DNA of 64,000 bases from Hyphomicrobiales bacterium (GTDB lineage Bacteria > Pseudomonadota > Alphaproteobacteria > Rhizobiales > Rhizobiaceae), in NCBI GenBank assembly GCA_900466005.1, contig UEGQ01000025.1, forward strand, positions 42,058-106,057, given 5' to 3'. Shown here piece by piece: positions 1 through 7,966 of the stretch; the stretch's first letter is position 1; every line of letters begins with the position of its first letter. The position numbers were made by a program, and so were the translations under genes. Below the pieces are notes generated by a model. It was not told the DNA's origin. It saw nothing but the letters and a program-made list of their open reading frames with translations, and did no database searches.

Positions 1-1
1 C

Positions 2-361
2 GGCCGCGCGGTGTCATGGGCAGAGCGCCATAACCGCATGGTGACCTTCGTGTACTTGCTACTTCCAGGGGTCAACGATGCTAGGGTCGACGCTGATCGG
101 CTTGTCAGGATGCTCTCTTATAAGCCTGCCCGGGTGAACCTGATGCGTTGGAGCCCAGTGGATGGGGTCGCCTTCGGCCGGACGAACGATCGTCAAACCC
201 AGTACTTCCGGCACCGGCTGGAGCGCGCGGGCATTCCAGTCGTGGTCCGTGACACGCAAGGGATGGATATCGATGCAGCATGCGGACAGCTTTGGCTCCG
301 CGATCTGCAGGGGCTGAAGGCTGCATCCCGCGCGCGGGTGCAACCGACGGCCTTGGCCTGA
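2..361 (+). CDS. RlmN/Cfr-family radical SAM rRNA methyltransferase, C-terminal part (5' end outside window)
   Basis: The reading frame is open to the left edge, so this is the 3' end of a longer gene. The residues match the C-terminal part of the RlmN/Cfr family, radical SAM enzymes that methylate an adenosine in 23S rRNA. Visible landmarks are YLLLPGVND (family pattern xxLLxGVND), RVNLMRWSP in place of the usual KINLIPFNP, and DIDAACGQL, which carries the conserved cysteine that accepts the methyl group in this family. The match to housekeeping RlmN is loose (MRWSPVDG instead of IPFNPWPG), which suggests a divergent paralogue. The radical SAM cysteine cluster would lie upstream and cannot be checked here. 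Confidence 0.75.
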   Translation, partial: GRAVSWAERHNRMVTFVYLLLPGVNDARVDADRLVRMLSYKPARVNLMRWSPVDGVAFGRTNDRQTQYFRHRLERAGIPVVVRDTQGMDIDAACGQLWLRDLQGLKAASRARVQPTALA

Positions 362-374
362 TGCGGAGGTCGGG

Positions 375-524
375 GTGCGTCGGGCGATCGAACACTATCG
401 CTATGTGGCCACGAGTGCGCAAACTGGCAGTTTCCGCAAGGCGGCCGAGCTTTGTGATGTCGGGCGGCCTAACATCACGAGGGAGGTCCAACGGCTGGAG
501 ATTAGGCAGATCAGAACTGGATGA
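375..524 (+). pseudogene. Fragment of a LysR-type helix-turn-helix domain
   Basis: A GTG-started frame of 49 codons reads as a LysR N-terminus: IEHYRYVATSAQTGSFRKAA followed by DVGRPNITREVQRLE, which is the usual pattern of a helix-turn-helix (ATSGSFxxAA then SxxTRxIxxLE). It then ends in a few unrelated residues and a stop, with no effector domain. The 3' end runs into the convergent acetyltransferase gene. This looks like a truncated regulator left after a deletion or rearrangement. It starts 13 bases after the stop of the RlmN-like gene. Whether it is still translated as a small HTH protein cannot be told from sequence. Confidence 0.6.
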
Positions 525-792
525 CGTCCTTCCATTCTGGATGTTGGTTCGCCTGGGCGCGGAAGAAGGGGCAGAGCGGGATGATCTTCCAGCCACCCGT
601 GCGGGCCGCCTCGACCACATGGGCCGCCAGCGCCTGACCGACACCCTTGCCGCGAAGAGCGTCTGCGACCTCGGTGTGATCGACGATGATGAGGCGAGGG
701 GAGGTCCGCGAATAGGTCATGACGGCATCGGCACCGTCCAGCGTCGCGCGGTAGCGACCACCCGATCCACTCTCTTCGTGGCTGAAATCCAT
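511..792 (-). CDS. Small GNAT-family N-acetyltransferase (YidJ/CG type)
   Basis: A 93-residue protein of the short acetyltransferase group (COG2388, Acetyltransf_CG). The acetyl-CoA binding signature is visible as VADALRGKGVGQALAAHVVE (the R/Q-x-x-G-x-G/A loop), followed by GWKIIPLCPFF, the usual C-terminal strand of this group. The substrate is unknown; such proteins are cytosolic and often of unassigned function. The ATG at 792 is preceded by a good ribosome binding site (GAGGAG). The last 14 bases overlap the convergent LysR-type fragment, which supports a recent rearrangement on that side. Confidence 0.85.
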   Translation of the reverse strand: MDFSHEESGSGGRYRATLDGADAVMTYSRTSPRLIIVDHTEVADALRGKGVGQALAAHVVEAARTGGWKIIPLCPFFRAQANQHPEWKDVIQF

Positions 793-965
793 CTTTCTGC
801 TCCTCGTTGCATGACGTTGGCGTATGATGGCGTCGCGCCGGCACTTCGGCCGGCCGGCCGCGCTTCAATATGGGAGGCGGACTGCAAAACGAAAAGGCGC
901 TCGATGTGGTCGAACGCCGGATCGTGGGAGGAGTGCTTCGGCCCGCAGGGGCCGCCTGGTGCCGC

Positions 966-1241
966 TCAGTGGCGGTACTGCTGGATGCGGGTGGTGCGAA
1001 GGCCCGGCAGGCCGTGGTCGTTGATCGAAGATTGCCAGGAAAGGAACTCCTCGACCGTCAGCGTATAGCGCTCACAGGCTTCCTCGAGGCTCAACAGGCC
1101 ACCACGTACCGCGGCGACGACTTCCGCCTTCCGCCGTATGACCCAGCGGCGCGTATTGGCCGGGGGTAGATCGGCGATGGTCAGTGGACTGCCATCGGGG
1201 CCGATGACGTATTTTACTCGCGGGCGGATCATATCGGTCAT
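966..1241 (-). CDS. sciP: CtrA inhibitor SciP (DUF1153 family)
   Basis: The 91-residue protein is nearly identical to the alphaproteobacterial SciP family. Features are VKYVIGPDGSPLTIADLP at the N-terminus, RRWVIRRKAEVVAAV and the helix-turn-helix segment GGLLSLEEACERYTLTVEEF, ending in TTRIQQYRH. In Caulobacter SciP binds the cell-cycle regulator CtrA and blocks its transcriptional activation in G1. The length is typical for the family. The ATG at 1241 is preceded by AGAGAG. The upstream region has a CtrA-like motif (1295-1309), consistent with control of sciP by CtrA as known in Caulobacter. This is a housekeeping gene and argues that the region is chromosomal. Confidence 0.93.
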   Translation of the reverse strand: MTDMIRPRVKYVIGPDGSPLTIADLPPANTRRWVIRRKAEVVAAVRGGLLSLEEACERYTLTVEEFLSWQSSINDHGLPGLRTTRIQQYRH

Positions 1242-1637
1242 TGGACTCTCTACACATACTCAAGACCACACGAGCGCATGCTAGCCGTCCATCTTTAAAA
1301 ATTGCCTAAGCAGGCAGTTACGATTTGATAAGAATTCTACCGTTCCTCCGACAGCGGCCTTTGCCGCGCGTTTCGGCGGCTGCCGTTGCGTAAATTTGAG
1401 TGGAATGCATAGGAGTCATTCCTAAAGAACAGTATTCGTCCTCGCTAAATCATGTATAAGGCCCGCAAACAACGCGGAAGGAAGTGCATTTTCTTCGCCG
1501 CGAGGCCTTCGTTTCGACGAGCGCTCCTTCCTCCGCCCCTACAGACGGATCGTTCCTGCGTCTCGGCCGTGCGGGCCTGCTGAATTTCGTCATCGACAGC
1601 CATTTTCAAGAAATGCCCGCGAGGGCATAAGGACATC
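1242..1637. promoter_or_regulatory. Divergent intergenic region sciP / LuxR regulator
   Basis: About 400 bases without a convincing gene. The side next to sciP holds a CtrA-like motif. In the middle, GGAATG (1402-1407) and CATTCC (1417-1422) form a perfect 6-base inverted repeat with a 9-base spacer, a possible operator for the LuxR-type gene or a neighbour. The base composition is more AT-rich than the surrounding genes between 1290 and 1450. Short open frames here have no recognisable content and no good ribosome binding sites. Confidence 0.4.
1295..1309 (-). promoter_or_regulatory. Candidate CtrA binding site upstream of sciP
   Basis: On the plus strand the sequence is TTAA-N7-CTAA, one mismatch from the CtrA consensus TTAA-N7-TTAA; read towards sciP it is TTAG-N7-TTAA. 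It lies 54-68 bases upstream of the sciP start codon. Known biology (CtrA controls sciP in Caulobacter) makes the site plausible, but such short motifs also occur by chance. Confidence 0.4.
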
Positions 1638-2348
1638 ATGTTCAGAAGCCACAATCACGCATACCGCATGTCAGACGAGACGCCTGTCGAGAAAGAGCAT
1701 TCCTCCGAGCAAAAGCTTTCCGGCATGTTGCGGCGCTTCGGGCTGGACTTCTATCTCGTTTCCACGTTTCCCGGCTCGCTCGTCCCGACATTTGCCGCGG
1801 GTGTTGTCATCTCGAACTGGCCTGCCGGCCTGATCGAGGCCTACGACCTGAGCGGATTGTATAAGGAGAGCGAGCTCGTTCGGCGGCTCGGCGAGACAGT
1901 GCGGCCGGTTTCCTTTGCGGAGTGGCCGTTCGCCGACCGGCGTCCGGCCGGCAAGGCAGCGGCGATCGACGTGTCGGAGGGCTTCGAAAGAACGCTCGCC
2001 TTCGCTATCCGGAACCATGATCACCAGAGGCTGATCTTTGCCTTTTCGGGAAGGCGGCGCCCCCTCGACGAGAACGAGATCGCCACGCTCTATCTTTCCT
2101 GTCTCACGCTCGTCGACGACGGCCTCGGCCACTTGCGCCGGCCGTCGCTGCCGACGGAGCCGCTGAGCGGGCGCGAACTCGATTGCCTGCGGTGGGCGGC
2201 CGAGGGCAAGAGCAGCGATGAGATCGCCGTCATCCTCGACATTTCCGCCCACACGGTCGTCAGCTATCTCAAGAACGCGCTGCGCAAGCTCGACGCGGTC
2301 AACCGCATGCAGGCGATCGCCCGCGCCTGCCGTCTCGGACTGATCTAG
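1638..2348 (+). CDS. LuxR-family transcriptional regulator
   Basis: A 236-residue protein with a C-terminal LuxR helix-turn-helix (about residues 174-234): LSGRELDCLRWAAEGKSSDE, then IAVILDISAHTVVSYLKNAL with the typical recognition helix, ending RACRLGLI. The N-terminal 165 residues have the size of an autoinducer-binding domain and the FFDxY-like pattern is weak, so a ligand cannot be named. The ATG at 1638 follows AAGGA at good spacing; an in-frame ATG at 1668 is an alternative. No luxI-type synthase lies nearby, so this would be a solo regulator. Its stop codon overlaps the stop of the convergent DUF2793 gene. Confidence 0.85.
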   Translation: MFRSHNHAYRMSDETPVEKEHSSEQKLSGMLRRFGLDFYLVSTFPGSLVPTFAAGVVISNWPAGLIEAYDLSGLYKESELVRRLGETVRPVSFAEWPFADRRPAGKAAAIDVSEGFERTLAFAIRNHDHQRLIFAFSGRRRPLDENEIATLYLSCLTLVDDGLGHLRRPSLPTEPLSGRELDCLRWAAEGKSSDEIAVILDISAHTVVSYLKNALRKLDAVNRMQAIARACRLGLI

Positions 2349-3382
2349 ATCATCACCGCCGAAAGCTCCGTCCGGCCGTAGCCGAACTGGAGCTCGGCGC
2401 TGCCCCCGTGCCGGAACGAGAGTTCATCTCCCGCCGAGAGCCAGGCCAGGGCGGTGACGGACTGGAGCGTTTGGGCGGCGACTGTAGGGCCACGGATCGC
2501 AGCGACGGCCGTCGTGCCGTTGACGCCGAGGGCGATGTCGTATCCGGTCGAGGACAAGAGATCGGCACTGACACTCACCTGATAGATGCCGGTCGCCGGA
2601 ACGGTGAGCGCGTGGCCTTGGCCGGAGACGATGGGCGCGCCGAGCGCGAACCCGCCCTGGACGACGTGGAGGTCGTCAAAGCCGGTATGGCTTCCGTCGG
2701 CCGGTGTGAACGTCGAGGCAGTGAGCGAGGCGCGGACGGCCGGACGTCCGCTCATCTCGACGATACCGGCGGGGGAGATCGCGAGTGCCGTCGTCCAGGT
2801 GCCGCCATCGGGGCTCACCTTGATGGCGAAGGCGTCGGAGCCTGCAAGTCCCATCTCGGCGCGTCCCTGCCAGCCGGACTGGAAGAGCAGCGAGGCGGTA
2901 TCGGCGGCGGCGGCCTTGTTGATCTTCACCTGATGGCCGTGGCCGGCATGGCTGAAGAGGCTGGCATCGGCCGCGACGGCGAGCCTGTTGTAGCCGTCGG
3001 CCGCCGTATTGACGCCGAGCGTCTCGACTACGGCATCCGGCGGCAGCGGCAGGTCGATCCAAGCGCCCCCAGAAAAAACGGCCAGTCGCCCGTGCTGAAG
3101 GTCGAAGGCACGCCAGCCGGCTCGGGGCGCAATGAAGATCCATGCACCGTCCTGGCGAAAGGCAAGCCTGCCCTCTTTGCCGGTCCACTCGCCGGCCGCA
3201 GGTGCCGTCGGCCAGTAGCATTCCCCTTCGGCAGCATCCGCCGGGGGCGACGACGGCGTGCCGGCGATCACGAGCTGGACGAGCGCGTCGAGCCGCTGCA
3301 GCGCCTCGTTGTGGGTGACGTGCTTCTGGGCTTGCGCGGCGAGGAGATAGGGCAGGGCGAGATTGGCTGTGGCGTCGGTCAT
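2345..3382 (-). CDS. DUF2793 domain protein (phage/gene-transfer-agent type)
   Basis: The 345-residue protein starts with the DUF2793 pattern: LPYLLAAQAQKHVTHNEALQ, then GECYWPTAPAAGEW and WIFIAPRAGWRAFDLQ. DUF2793 proteins are found in alphaproteobacterial prophages and gene-transfer-agent-like clusters, often as tail or fibre-associated proteins of unknown role. The C-terminal 130 residues (TGFDDLHVVQGGFALG to the end) look like a beta-rich domain such as a C1q/TNF-like or fibre head. The ATG at 3382 has GGAGAA upstream; the frame is open further up but without a better start. No other phage gene lies nearby, so it is an orphan. Confidence 0.8.
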   Translation of the reverse strand: MTDATANLALPYLLAAQAQKHVTHNEALQRLDALVQLVIAGTPSSPPADAAEGECYWPTAPAAGEWTGKEGRLAFRQDGAWIFIAPRAGWRAFDLQHGRLAVFSGGAWIDLPLPPDAVVETLGVNTAADGYNRLAVAADASLFSHAGHGHQVKINKAAAADTASLLFQSGWQGRAEMGLAGSDAFAIKVSPDGGTWTTALAISPAGIVEMSGRPAVRASLTASTFTPADGSHTGFDDLHVVQGGFALGAPIVSGQGHALTVPATGIYQVSVSADLLSSTGYDIALGVNGTTAVAAIRGPTVAAQTLQSVTALAWLSAGDELSFRHGGSAELQFGYGRTELSAVMI

Positions 3383-3552
3383 GGTCGTGCTTCTCCGGTT
3401 GCGCGCCGCGCCGATGACGGGCTGGTGCCGGCACGGGTCGCGACGCAGGTTCGGAGCATTGTCCCACGGCCTGTGGGAGGGTGAACGAAAACGGGTTCCC
3501 TTCTTTGAAAGAAAAGGACTTTTCGCCCCGTACCACCACAGGGATCGCGCCA

Positions 3553-4344
3553 TTATACCGGCTGGCGCTTGCCCCAGGCGACGAAGGGAGGATTGGCGAA
3601 ATCGCTATCGGTCGCCTGTGCCACCTTGCCGTAGCGGAGCGGCATGCCGTCGAGGTCGAGCGTCGCGCCGCCGGCGGCTCTCAGAACAGCGTCACCTGCG
3701 GCGGTGTCCCACTCCATCGTGCGGCCGAAGCGCGGATAGACGTCGGCGACCCCTTCCGCCAGCAGGCAGAACTTGAGGGACGAGCCGACGGACGTGCGCG
3801 ACGAGACCCGTTGCCGGTCGAGGAAGGTTTCGGTCTCCGGGGTGCTGTGGGAACGGCTGGCGACCGCGACCATGTCTTCCGCGACCGGGCGGGCGCGGAT
3901 GACCTTGCGGGCGGATATGGTGAAGTCGGGCCCGACGACGAGCTTCTCCGCGCCTGTGGCGGATCCGCTGTAGGCGATCCCCTTGGCCGGAGCGTAGACC
4001 ACGCCCGCAACCGGTGCACCCTCGACGACGAGGGCGATGTTGACGGTGAAGTCCTCGCGGCCGTTGACAAACTCCTTCGTCCCGTCGAGCGGGTCGACGA
4101 GGATGAACGTCCTGCCCGCGATCTGCGGCACCTCTCCGGCCGCAACGGATTCCTCCGCGACGACCGGCACGTCCGGCAAGGCCTCGCGGAGCATCGCCAG
4201 AATGATCCGCTCGGCGCGCTCGTCGGCCTCGGTCACCGGCGAGGCGTCACTCTTCAGCCTGATGGTCGCCCCGGCCTCGAAGACCTCCATGATCGCCCGA
4301 CCGGCGGCGATCGCCGCCTTTTCGAAGGTGTCCAGTATCTGCAT
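3553..4344 (-). CDS. cysQ: 3'(2'),5'-bisphosphate nucleotidase CysQ
   Basis: A 263-residue member of the inositol monophosphatase/FIG superfamily. The metal site is clear: VAEES, then ILVDPLDGTKEFVNG (D-P-I/L-D-G-T motif) and WDTAAGDAVLRAAGG near the C-terminus. The KEF extension after DGT is typical for CysQ, which hydrolyses 3'-phosphoadenosine 5'-phosphate made during sulfate assimilation and sulfotransfer. The start at 4344 (MQILDTFEK) follows AAGGAGAA; a longer frame upstream has no family match. It is separated from the DUF2793 gene by 170 bases and appears to be a single transcription unit. Confidence 0.92.
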   Translation of the reverse strand: MQILDTFEKAAIAAGRAIMEVFEAGATIRLKSDASPVTEADERAERIILAMLREALPDVPVVAEESVAAGEVPQIAGRTFILVDPLDGTKEFVNGREDFTVNIALVVEGAPVAGVVYAPAKGIAYSGSATGAEKLVVGPDFTISARKVIRARPVAEDMVAVASRSHSTPETETFLDRQRVSSRTSVGSSLKFCLLAEGVADVYPRFGRTMEWDTAAGDAVLRAAGGATLDLDGMPLRYGKVAQATDSDFANPPFVAWGKRQPV

Positions 4345-4792
4345 CCTGCGTTCTCCTTCTCCGCCGCGCTCCGGGACAAGCCGCGGTGCGAGAATGCGGC
4401 TGGCCGTCAGCGTTAAGCTATGGCAGGATTGATGAAAAGCCGATGGGTGTTTTCGGCCGCCGTTTTCATCGGAACCGGTGGTCCACCGGCTCCTCCGGGC
4501 GCCACGCGCGGTCATCGCCACCGCCGCGGACTGGCCGCATGGCGATATCTCCTCTCCGGCAATTCCGTGAGATTCCCGGCGATGACTATTTCCGAAGCAA
4601 ATTACGTCGCTTTTTTGGGTGATTTGCCGCGGAAATCGCCAAATCTGTGGGGGAAACCAACAAAATGTGCGCGAGAAAGCTTTTGCGCTTCACATTTTCA
4701 GCGAAAACGCTATCAAATCCCGTCACGCCAAAAAACCCTGAACGGGGAAACTAAAAAGGGACGCGTTGACGACCGCGTCTGGGGGATAACAT
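4345..4792 (+). promoter_or_regulatory. Promoter/leader region upstream of livH and cysQ
   Basis: About 450 bases with no supported gene. Two inverted repeats precede livH: AAAATGTG (4662-4669) with CACATTTT (4691-4698), a perfect 8-base pair with a 21-base spacer, and GGTGATTT (4618-4625) with AAATCGCC (4633-4640), an 8-base stem with one G-T pair and a 7-base loop. The zone 4590-4750 is distinctly AT-richer than its surroundings, as expected for a strong promoter. Either repeat could be an operator; no known box (NtrC, sigma-54, FNR) is matched. Confidence 0.4.
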
Positions 4793-5695
4793 ATGGAGTA
4801 TTTCGTCCAGCAGCTCATAAACGGGCTGACTCTCGGGTCTATCTATGGCCTGGTGGCCATCGGCTACACCATGGTTTACGGCATCATCGGCATGATCAAC
4901 TTTGCCCATGGTGACATTTTCATGCTCGGCGGCTTCGCCGCCTTGATCGTCTTCCTCATCCTGACATCGTTCTTCGCAGGCATTCCGGTCGCGCTCGCGC
5001 TGCTGGTGATGCTGATCATCGCGATGCTGATGACGGGTCTCTGGAACTGGGTGATCGAGCGCGTCGCATACCGCCCGTTGCGCGGTTCCTTCCGGCTTGC
5101 GCCGCTCATCACCGCAATCGGCATGTCGATCGTGCTGTCGAACTTCATCCAGGTCGCGCAGGGTCCCCGCAACAAGCCCATTCCGTCGCTCGTCAGCGAC
5201 GTCTATCATCTGGGCGCGGTCACCGTTTCCCTGAAGCAGATCATCATCGTCGTCGTCACGGCGGTGCTTCTGTCGATCTTCTGGTACATCGTCAACAAGA
5301 CGCCGCTCGGCCGTGCGCAAAGAGCGACCGAGCAGGACCGCAAGATGGCGGCACTCCTCGGCGTTGACGTCGACCGCACCATCTCGATCACCTTCGTCAT
5401 GGGGGCAGCACTGGCAGCGGTCGCCGGCACCATGTACCTGATGTATTACGGCGTCGCCTCGTTCGCCGACGGCTTCACTCCCGGCGTCAAGGCCTTCACG
5501 GCCGCGGTTCTCGGCGGTATCGGTTCGCTTCCCGGCGCGGTTCTCGGCGGGCTGCTGATCGGCCTCATCGAGTCGCTCTGGTCGGCCTACTTTACGATCG
5601 CCTACAAGGATGTCGCGACCTTCGCGATCCTGGCTTTCGTGCTGATCTTCAAGCCGACCGGCATTCTGGGCCGTCCCGAAGTCGAGAAGGTGTGA
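4793..5695 (+). CDS. livH: Branched-chain amino acid ABC transporter permease LivH
   Basis: A 300-residue hydrophobic protein of the LivH family, an inner-membrane permease of the high-affinity Leu/Ile/Val transporter. It starts MEYFVQQLINGLTLGSIYGL, with the family signature GYTMVYGIIGMINFAHGDIF in the first helices, and the conserved cytoplasmic loop RATEQDRKMAALLGVD before GAALAAVAGTMY. The end KPTGILGRPEVEKV is typical. It is the first gene of livHMGF-(DUF6867)-livK; livM follows after 4 bases. Confidence 0.95.
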   Translation: MEYFVQQLINGLTLGSIYGLVAIGYTMVYGIIGMINFAHGDIFMLGGFAALIVFLILTSFFAGIPVALALLVMLIIAMLMTGLWNWVIERVAYRPLRGSFRLAPLITAIGMSIVLSNFIQVAQGPRNKPIPSLVSDVYHLGAVTVSLKQIIIVVVTAVLLSIFWYIVNKTPLGRAQRATEQDRKMAALLGVDVDRTISITFVMGAALAAVAGTMYLMYYGVASFADGFTPGVKAFTAAVLGGIGSLPGAVLGGLLIGLIESLWSAYFTIAYKDVATFAILAFVLIFKPTGILGRPEVEKV

Positions 5696-5699
5696 TCCG

Positions 5700-7091
5700 A
5701 TGGCGAATACTGCAACCGTGCACAACACCGCCCAGTCGGGTCATCTCGTGAAGGCCTTCAAGGAAGGCATCTTCGCCGGCGTGATCGCACTCGGCATGTT
5801 CATCCTCTATATCGGCATCAAGACCGACCAGGACATTTCCAACACGCTGATCTGGTATCCGCGCTGGGGCCTGCTCGCCATCTTCGTCGCGATCGCCGCA
5901 GTCGGCCGCTTCCTGATCGTCGGCTTCTTCTCGCCCTGGGTCGCCCAGCGCAAGGCGAGCCGTTCGCAGGTTCCTGTCCATGAGGTCGAGGCGAAAGCGT
6001 CCTTCTTCCACAGGCACTTCCTGAAGATCGCCCTGCTGGCGCTGGTTCTCTATCCGCCGGTCATCGTGTCGACCTTCGGGGTCCAGGGCTCGCTGAAGTT
6101 CGTCGACAACTTCGGCATCCAGATCCTGATCTACGTGATGCTCGCCTGGGGCCTCAACATCGTGGTGGGCCTCGCCGGCCTGCTCGACCTCGGCTATGTC
6201 GCCTTCTATGCGGTCGGCGCCTATTCCTATGCGCTGCTGTCGCAGCAGTTCGGGCTCTCCTTCTGGGTCCTGCTGCCGATCTCGGGCATCCTGGCGGCCT
6301 TCTGGGGCATCATGCTTGGCTTCCCTGTCCTCAGGCTTCGCGGCGACTACCTCGCGATCGTGACGCTCGCCTTCGGTGAGATCATCCGTCTGGTGCTGAT
6401 CAACTGGACCGACGTCACCAAGGGCACCTTCGGCGTCTCGGGCATCCCGAAGGCGACACTGTTCGGCATCAAGTTCGACGCTTCGCCCGACGGCTTCGCC
6501 AAGCTCTTCGGTCTGCCGATGTCCTCGGCCTACTACAAGATCTTCCTCTTCTACCTGATCCTCGCGCTCTGCCTGCTGACGGCCTATGTGACCATCCGCC
6601 TGCGCCGCATGCCGATCGGTCGGGCCTGGGAAGCGCTGCGCGAAGACGAAACCGCCTGCCGTTCGCTCGGCATCAACACGGTGACGACCAAGCTGACCGC
6701 CTTCGCCATCGGTGCGATGTTCGGCGGCTTCGCCGGCTCCTTCTTCGCCGCCCGTCAGGGCTTCGTCTCTCCGGAATCCTTCGTGTTCCTCGAATCGGCG
6801 GTGATCCTGGCGATCGTCGTTCTCGGCGGCATGGGTTCGCTGACGGGTATCGCGGTCGCCGCGATCGTCATGGTCGGCGGCACCGAACTGCTGCGCGAAA
6901 TGGAGTTCCTGAAGCAGATCTTCGGACCGGACTTCACGCCCGAGCTCTATCGCATGCTGCTCTTCGGCCTTGCGATGATCATCGTTATGCTCTTCAAGCC
7001 CCGCGGCTTCGTGGGCTCGCGTGAACCCACCGCCTTCCTCAAGGAGCGCAAGGCGGTATCCGGAAGCTTTACCAAGGAGGGTCACGGCTGA
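5700..7091 (+). CDS. livM: Branched-chain amino acid ABC transporter permease LivM
   Basis: The 463-residue second permease of the Liv system. The family core begins near residue 145 with LAWGLNIVVGLAGLLDLGYV, and the conserved cytoplasmic loop RAWEALREDETACRSLGIN follows near residue 310. The N-terminal 130 residues hold extra membrane segments, as in the long proteobacterial LivM. The C-terminus PRGFVGSREPTAFLKERK is typical. Its stop overlaps the livG start by one base (TGATG), so the two are translationally coupled. Confidence 0.95.
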   Translation: MANTATVHNTAQSGHLVKAFKEGIFAGVIALGMFILYIGIKTDQDISNTLIWYPRWGLLAIFVAIAAVGRFLIVGFFSPWVAQRKASRSQVPVHEVEAKASFFHRHFLKIALLALVLYPPVIVSTFGVQGSLKFVDNFGIQILIYVMLAWGLNIVVGLAGLLDLGYVAFYAVGAYSYALLSQQFGLSFWVLLPISGILAAFWGIMLGFPVLRLRGDYLAIVTLAFGEIIRLVLINWTDVTKGTFGVSGIPKATLFGIKFDASPDGFAKLFGLPMSSAYYKIFLFYLILALCLLTAYVTIRLRRMPIGRAWEALREDETACRSLGINTVTTKLTAFAIGAMFGGFAGSFFAARQGFVSPESFVFLESAVILAIVVLGGMGSLTGIAVAAIVMVGGTELLREMEFLKQIFGPDFTPELYRMLLFGLAMIIVMLFKPRGFVGSREPTAFLKERKAVSGSFTKEGHG

Positions 7092-7966
7092 TGACCTCCG
7101 GAACCGAACACATGACGAATGACAACATCCTGAAGGTGGAACATCTGTCGATGAAATTCGGCGGACTGATGGCCATCAACGATCTCTCCTTCGACGTCCG
7201 GCGGGGCGACATCACCGCCCTGATCGGGCCGAACGGCGCCGGCAAGACGACCGTGTTCAACTGCATCACCGGCTTCTACAAGCCGACGATGGGGATGCTC
7301 ACGCTCACCCAGCGTTCGGGCAAGCAGTACCTGCTCGAGCGCCTGCCGGACTTCGAGATCACCAAGCACGCCAAGGTGGCGCGTACCTTCCAGAACATCC
7401 GCCTTTTCTCGGGGCTGACGGTGCTCGAAAACCTGCTGGTCGCGCAGCACAACGCCCTCATGCGGGCGTCGGGCTACACCGTTCTCGGCCTGCTCGGTCT
7501 GCCGGCCTACAAGCGGGCGGCCAAGGAGTCGGTCGAGAAGGCGGCGCACTGGCTCGAGAAGGCCGATCTCGTCGACCGCGCCGACGATCCGGCGGGCGAT
7601 CTGCCCTACGGTGCGCAGCGGCGTCTCGAGATCGCGCGTGCCATGTGCACCGAGCCGGAACTTCTCTGCCTCGACGAGCCCGCAGCCGGCCTCAACCCGC
7701 GTGAATCGGCGGCGCTCAACACCCTTCTTCACAGCATCCGCGGCGATACCGGGACATCGATCCTGCTGATCGAGCACGACATGTCGGTGGTCATGGAAAT
7801 TTCCGACCACATCGTGGTGCTCGAATACGGTCAGAAGATCTCGGACGGCACGCCGGATCACGTGAAGAACGACCCGAAGGTCATCGCGGCCTATCTGGGT
7901 GTCGAGGATGAAGAGTTGGATGAAGCGATTTCTGAGGTCGAAGCCGTTTCGGGAGGGCAGAACTGA
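7091..7966 (+). CDS. livG: Branched-chain amino acid ABC transporter ATP-binding protein LivG
   Basis: A 291-residue ABC ATPase of the LivG type. Walker A is GPNGAGKTT, the Q-loop lies in VARTFQNIRLFSGLTVLENL, the signature is the slightly atypical LPYGAQRRLEIARAM (LSYGxQ type of this family), Walker B is LLCLDEPAAGLNP, and the switch His is in LLIEHDMSVVM. The cytosolic subunit pairs with LivF to drive uptake through LivHM. An in-frame ATG at 7112 (MTNDNILKVEH) is an alternative start with closer match to family length. The stop overlaps livF by one base. Confidence 0.95.
   Translation: MTSGTEHMTNDNILKVEHLSMKFGGLMAINDLSFDVRRGDITALIGPNGAGKTTVFNCITGFYKPTMGMLTLTQRSGKQYLLERLPDFEITKHAKVARTFQNIRLFSGLTVLENLLVAQHNALMRASGYTVLGLLGLPAYKRAAKESVEKAAHWLEKADLVDRADDPAGDLPYGAQRRLEIARAMCTEPELLCLDEPAAGLNPRESAALNTLLHSIRGDTGTSILLIEHDMSVVMEISDHIVVLEYGQKISDGTPDHVKNDPKVIAAYLGVEDEELDEAISEVEAVSGGQN

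Noticed and set aside
890..960. A possible small gene between the acetyltransferase and sciP
   Set aside because: The only long frame continues as the antisense of sciP and has no motif.
1445..1654. A 69-codon minus-strand open frame between sciP and the LuxR gene
   Set aside because: No ribosome binding site, no recognisable domain, and it overlaps the LuxR start region.
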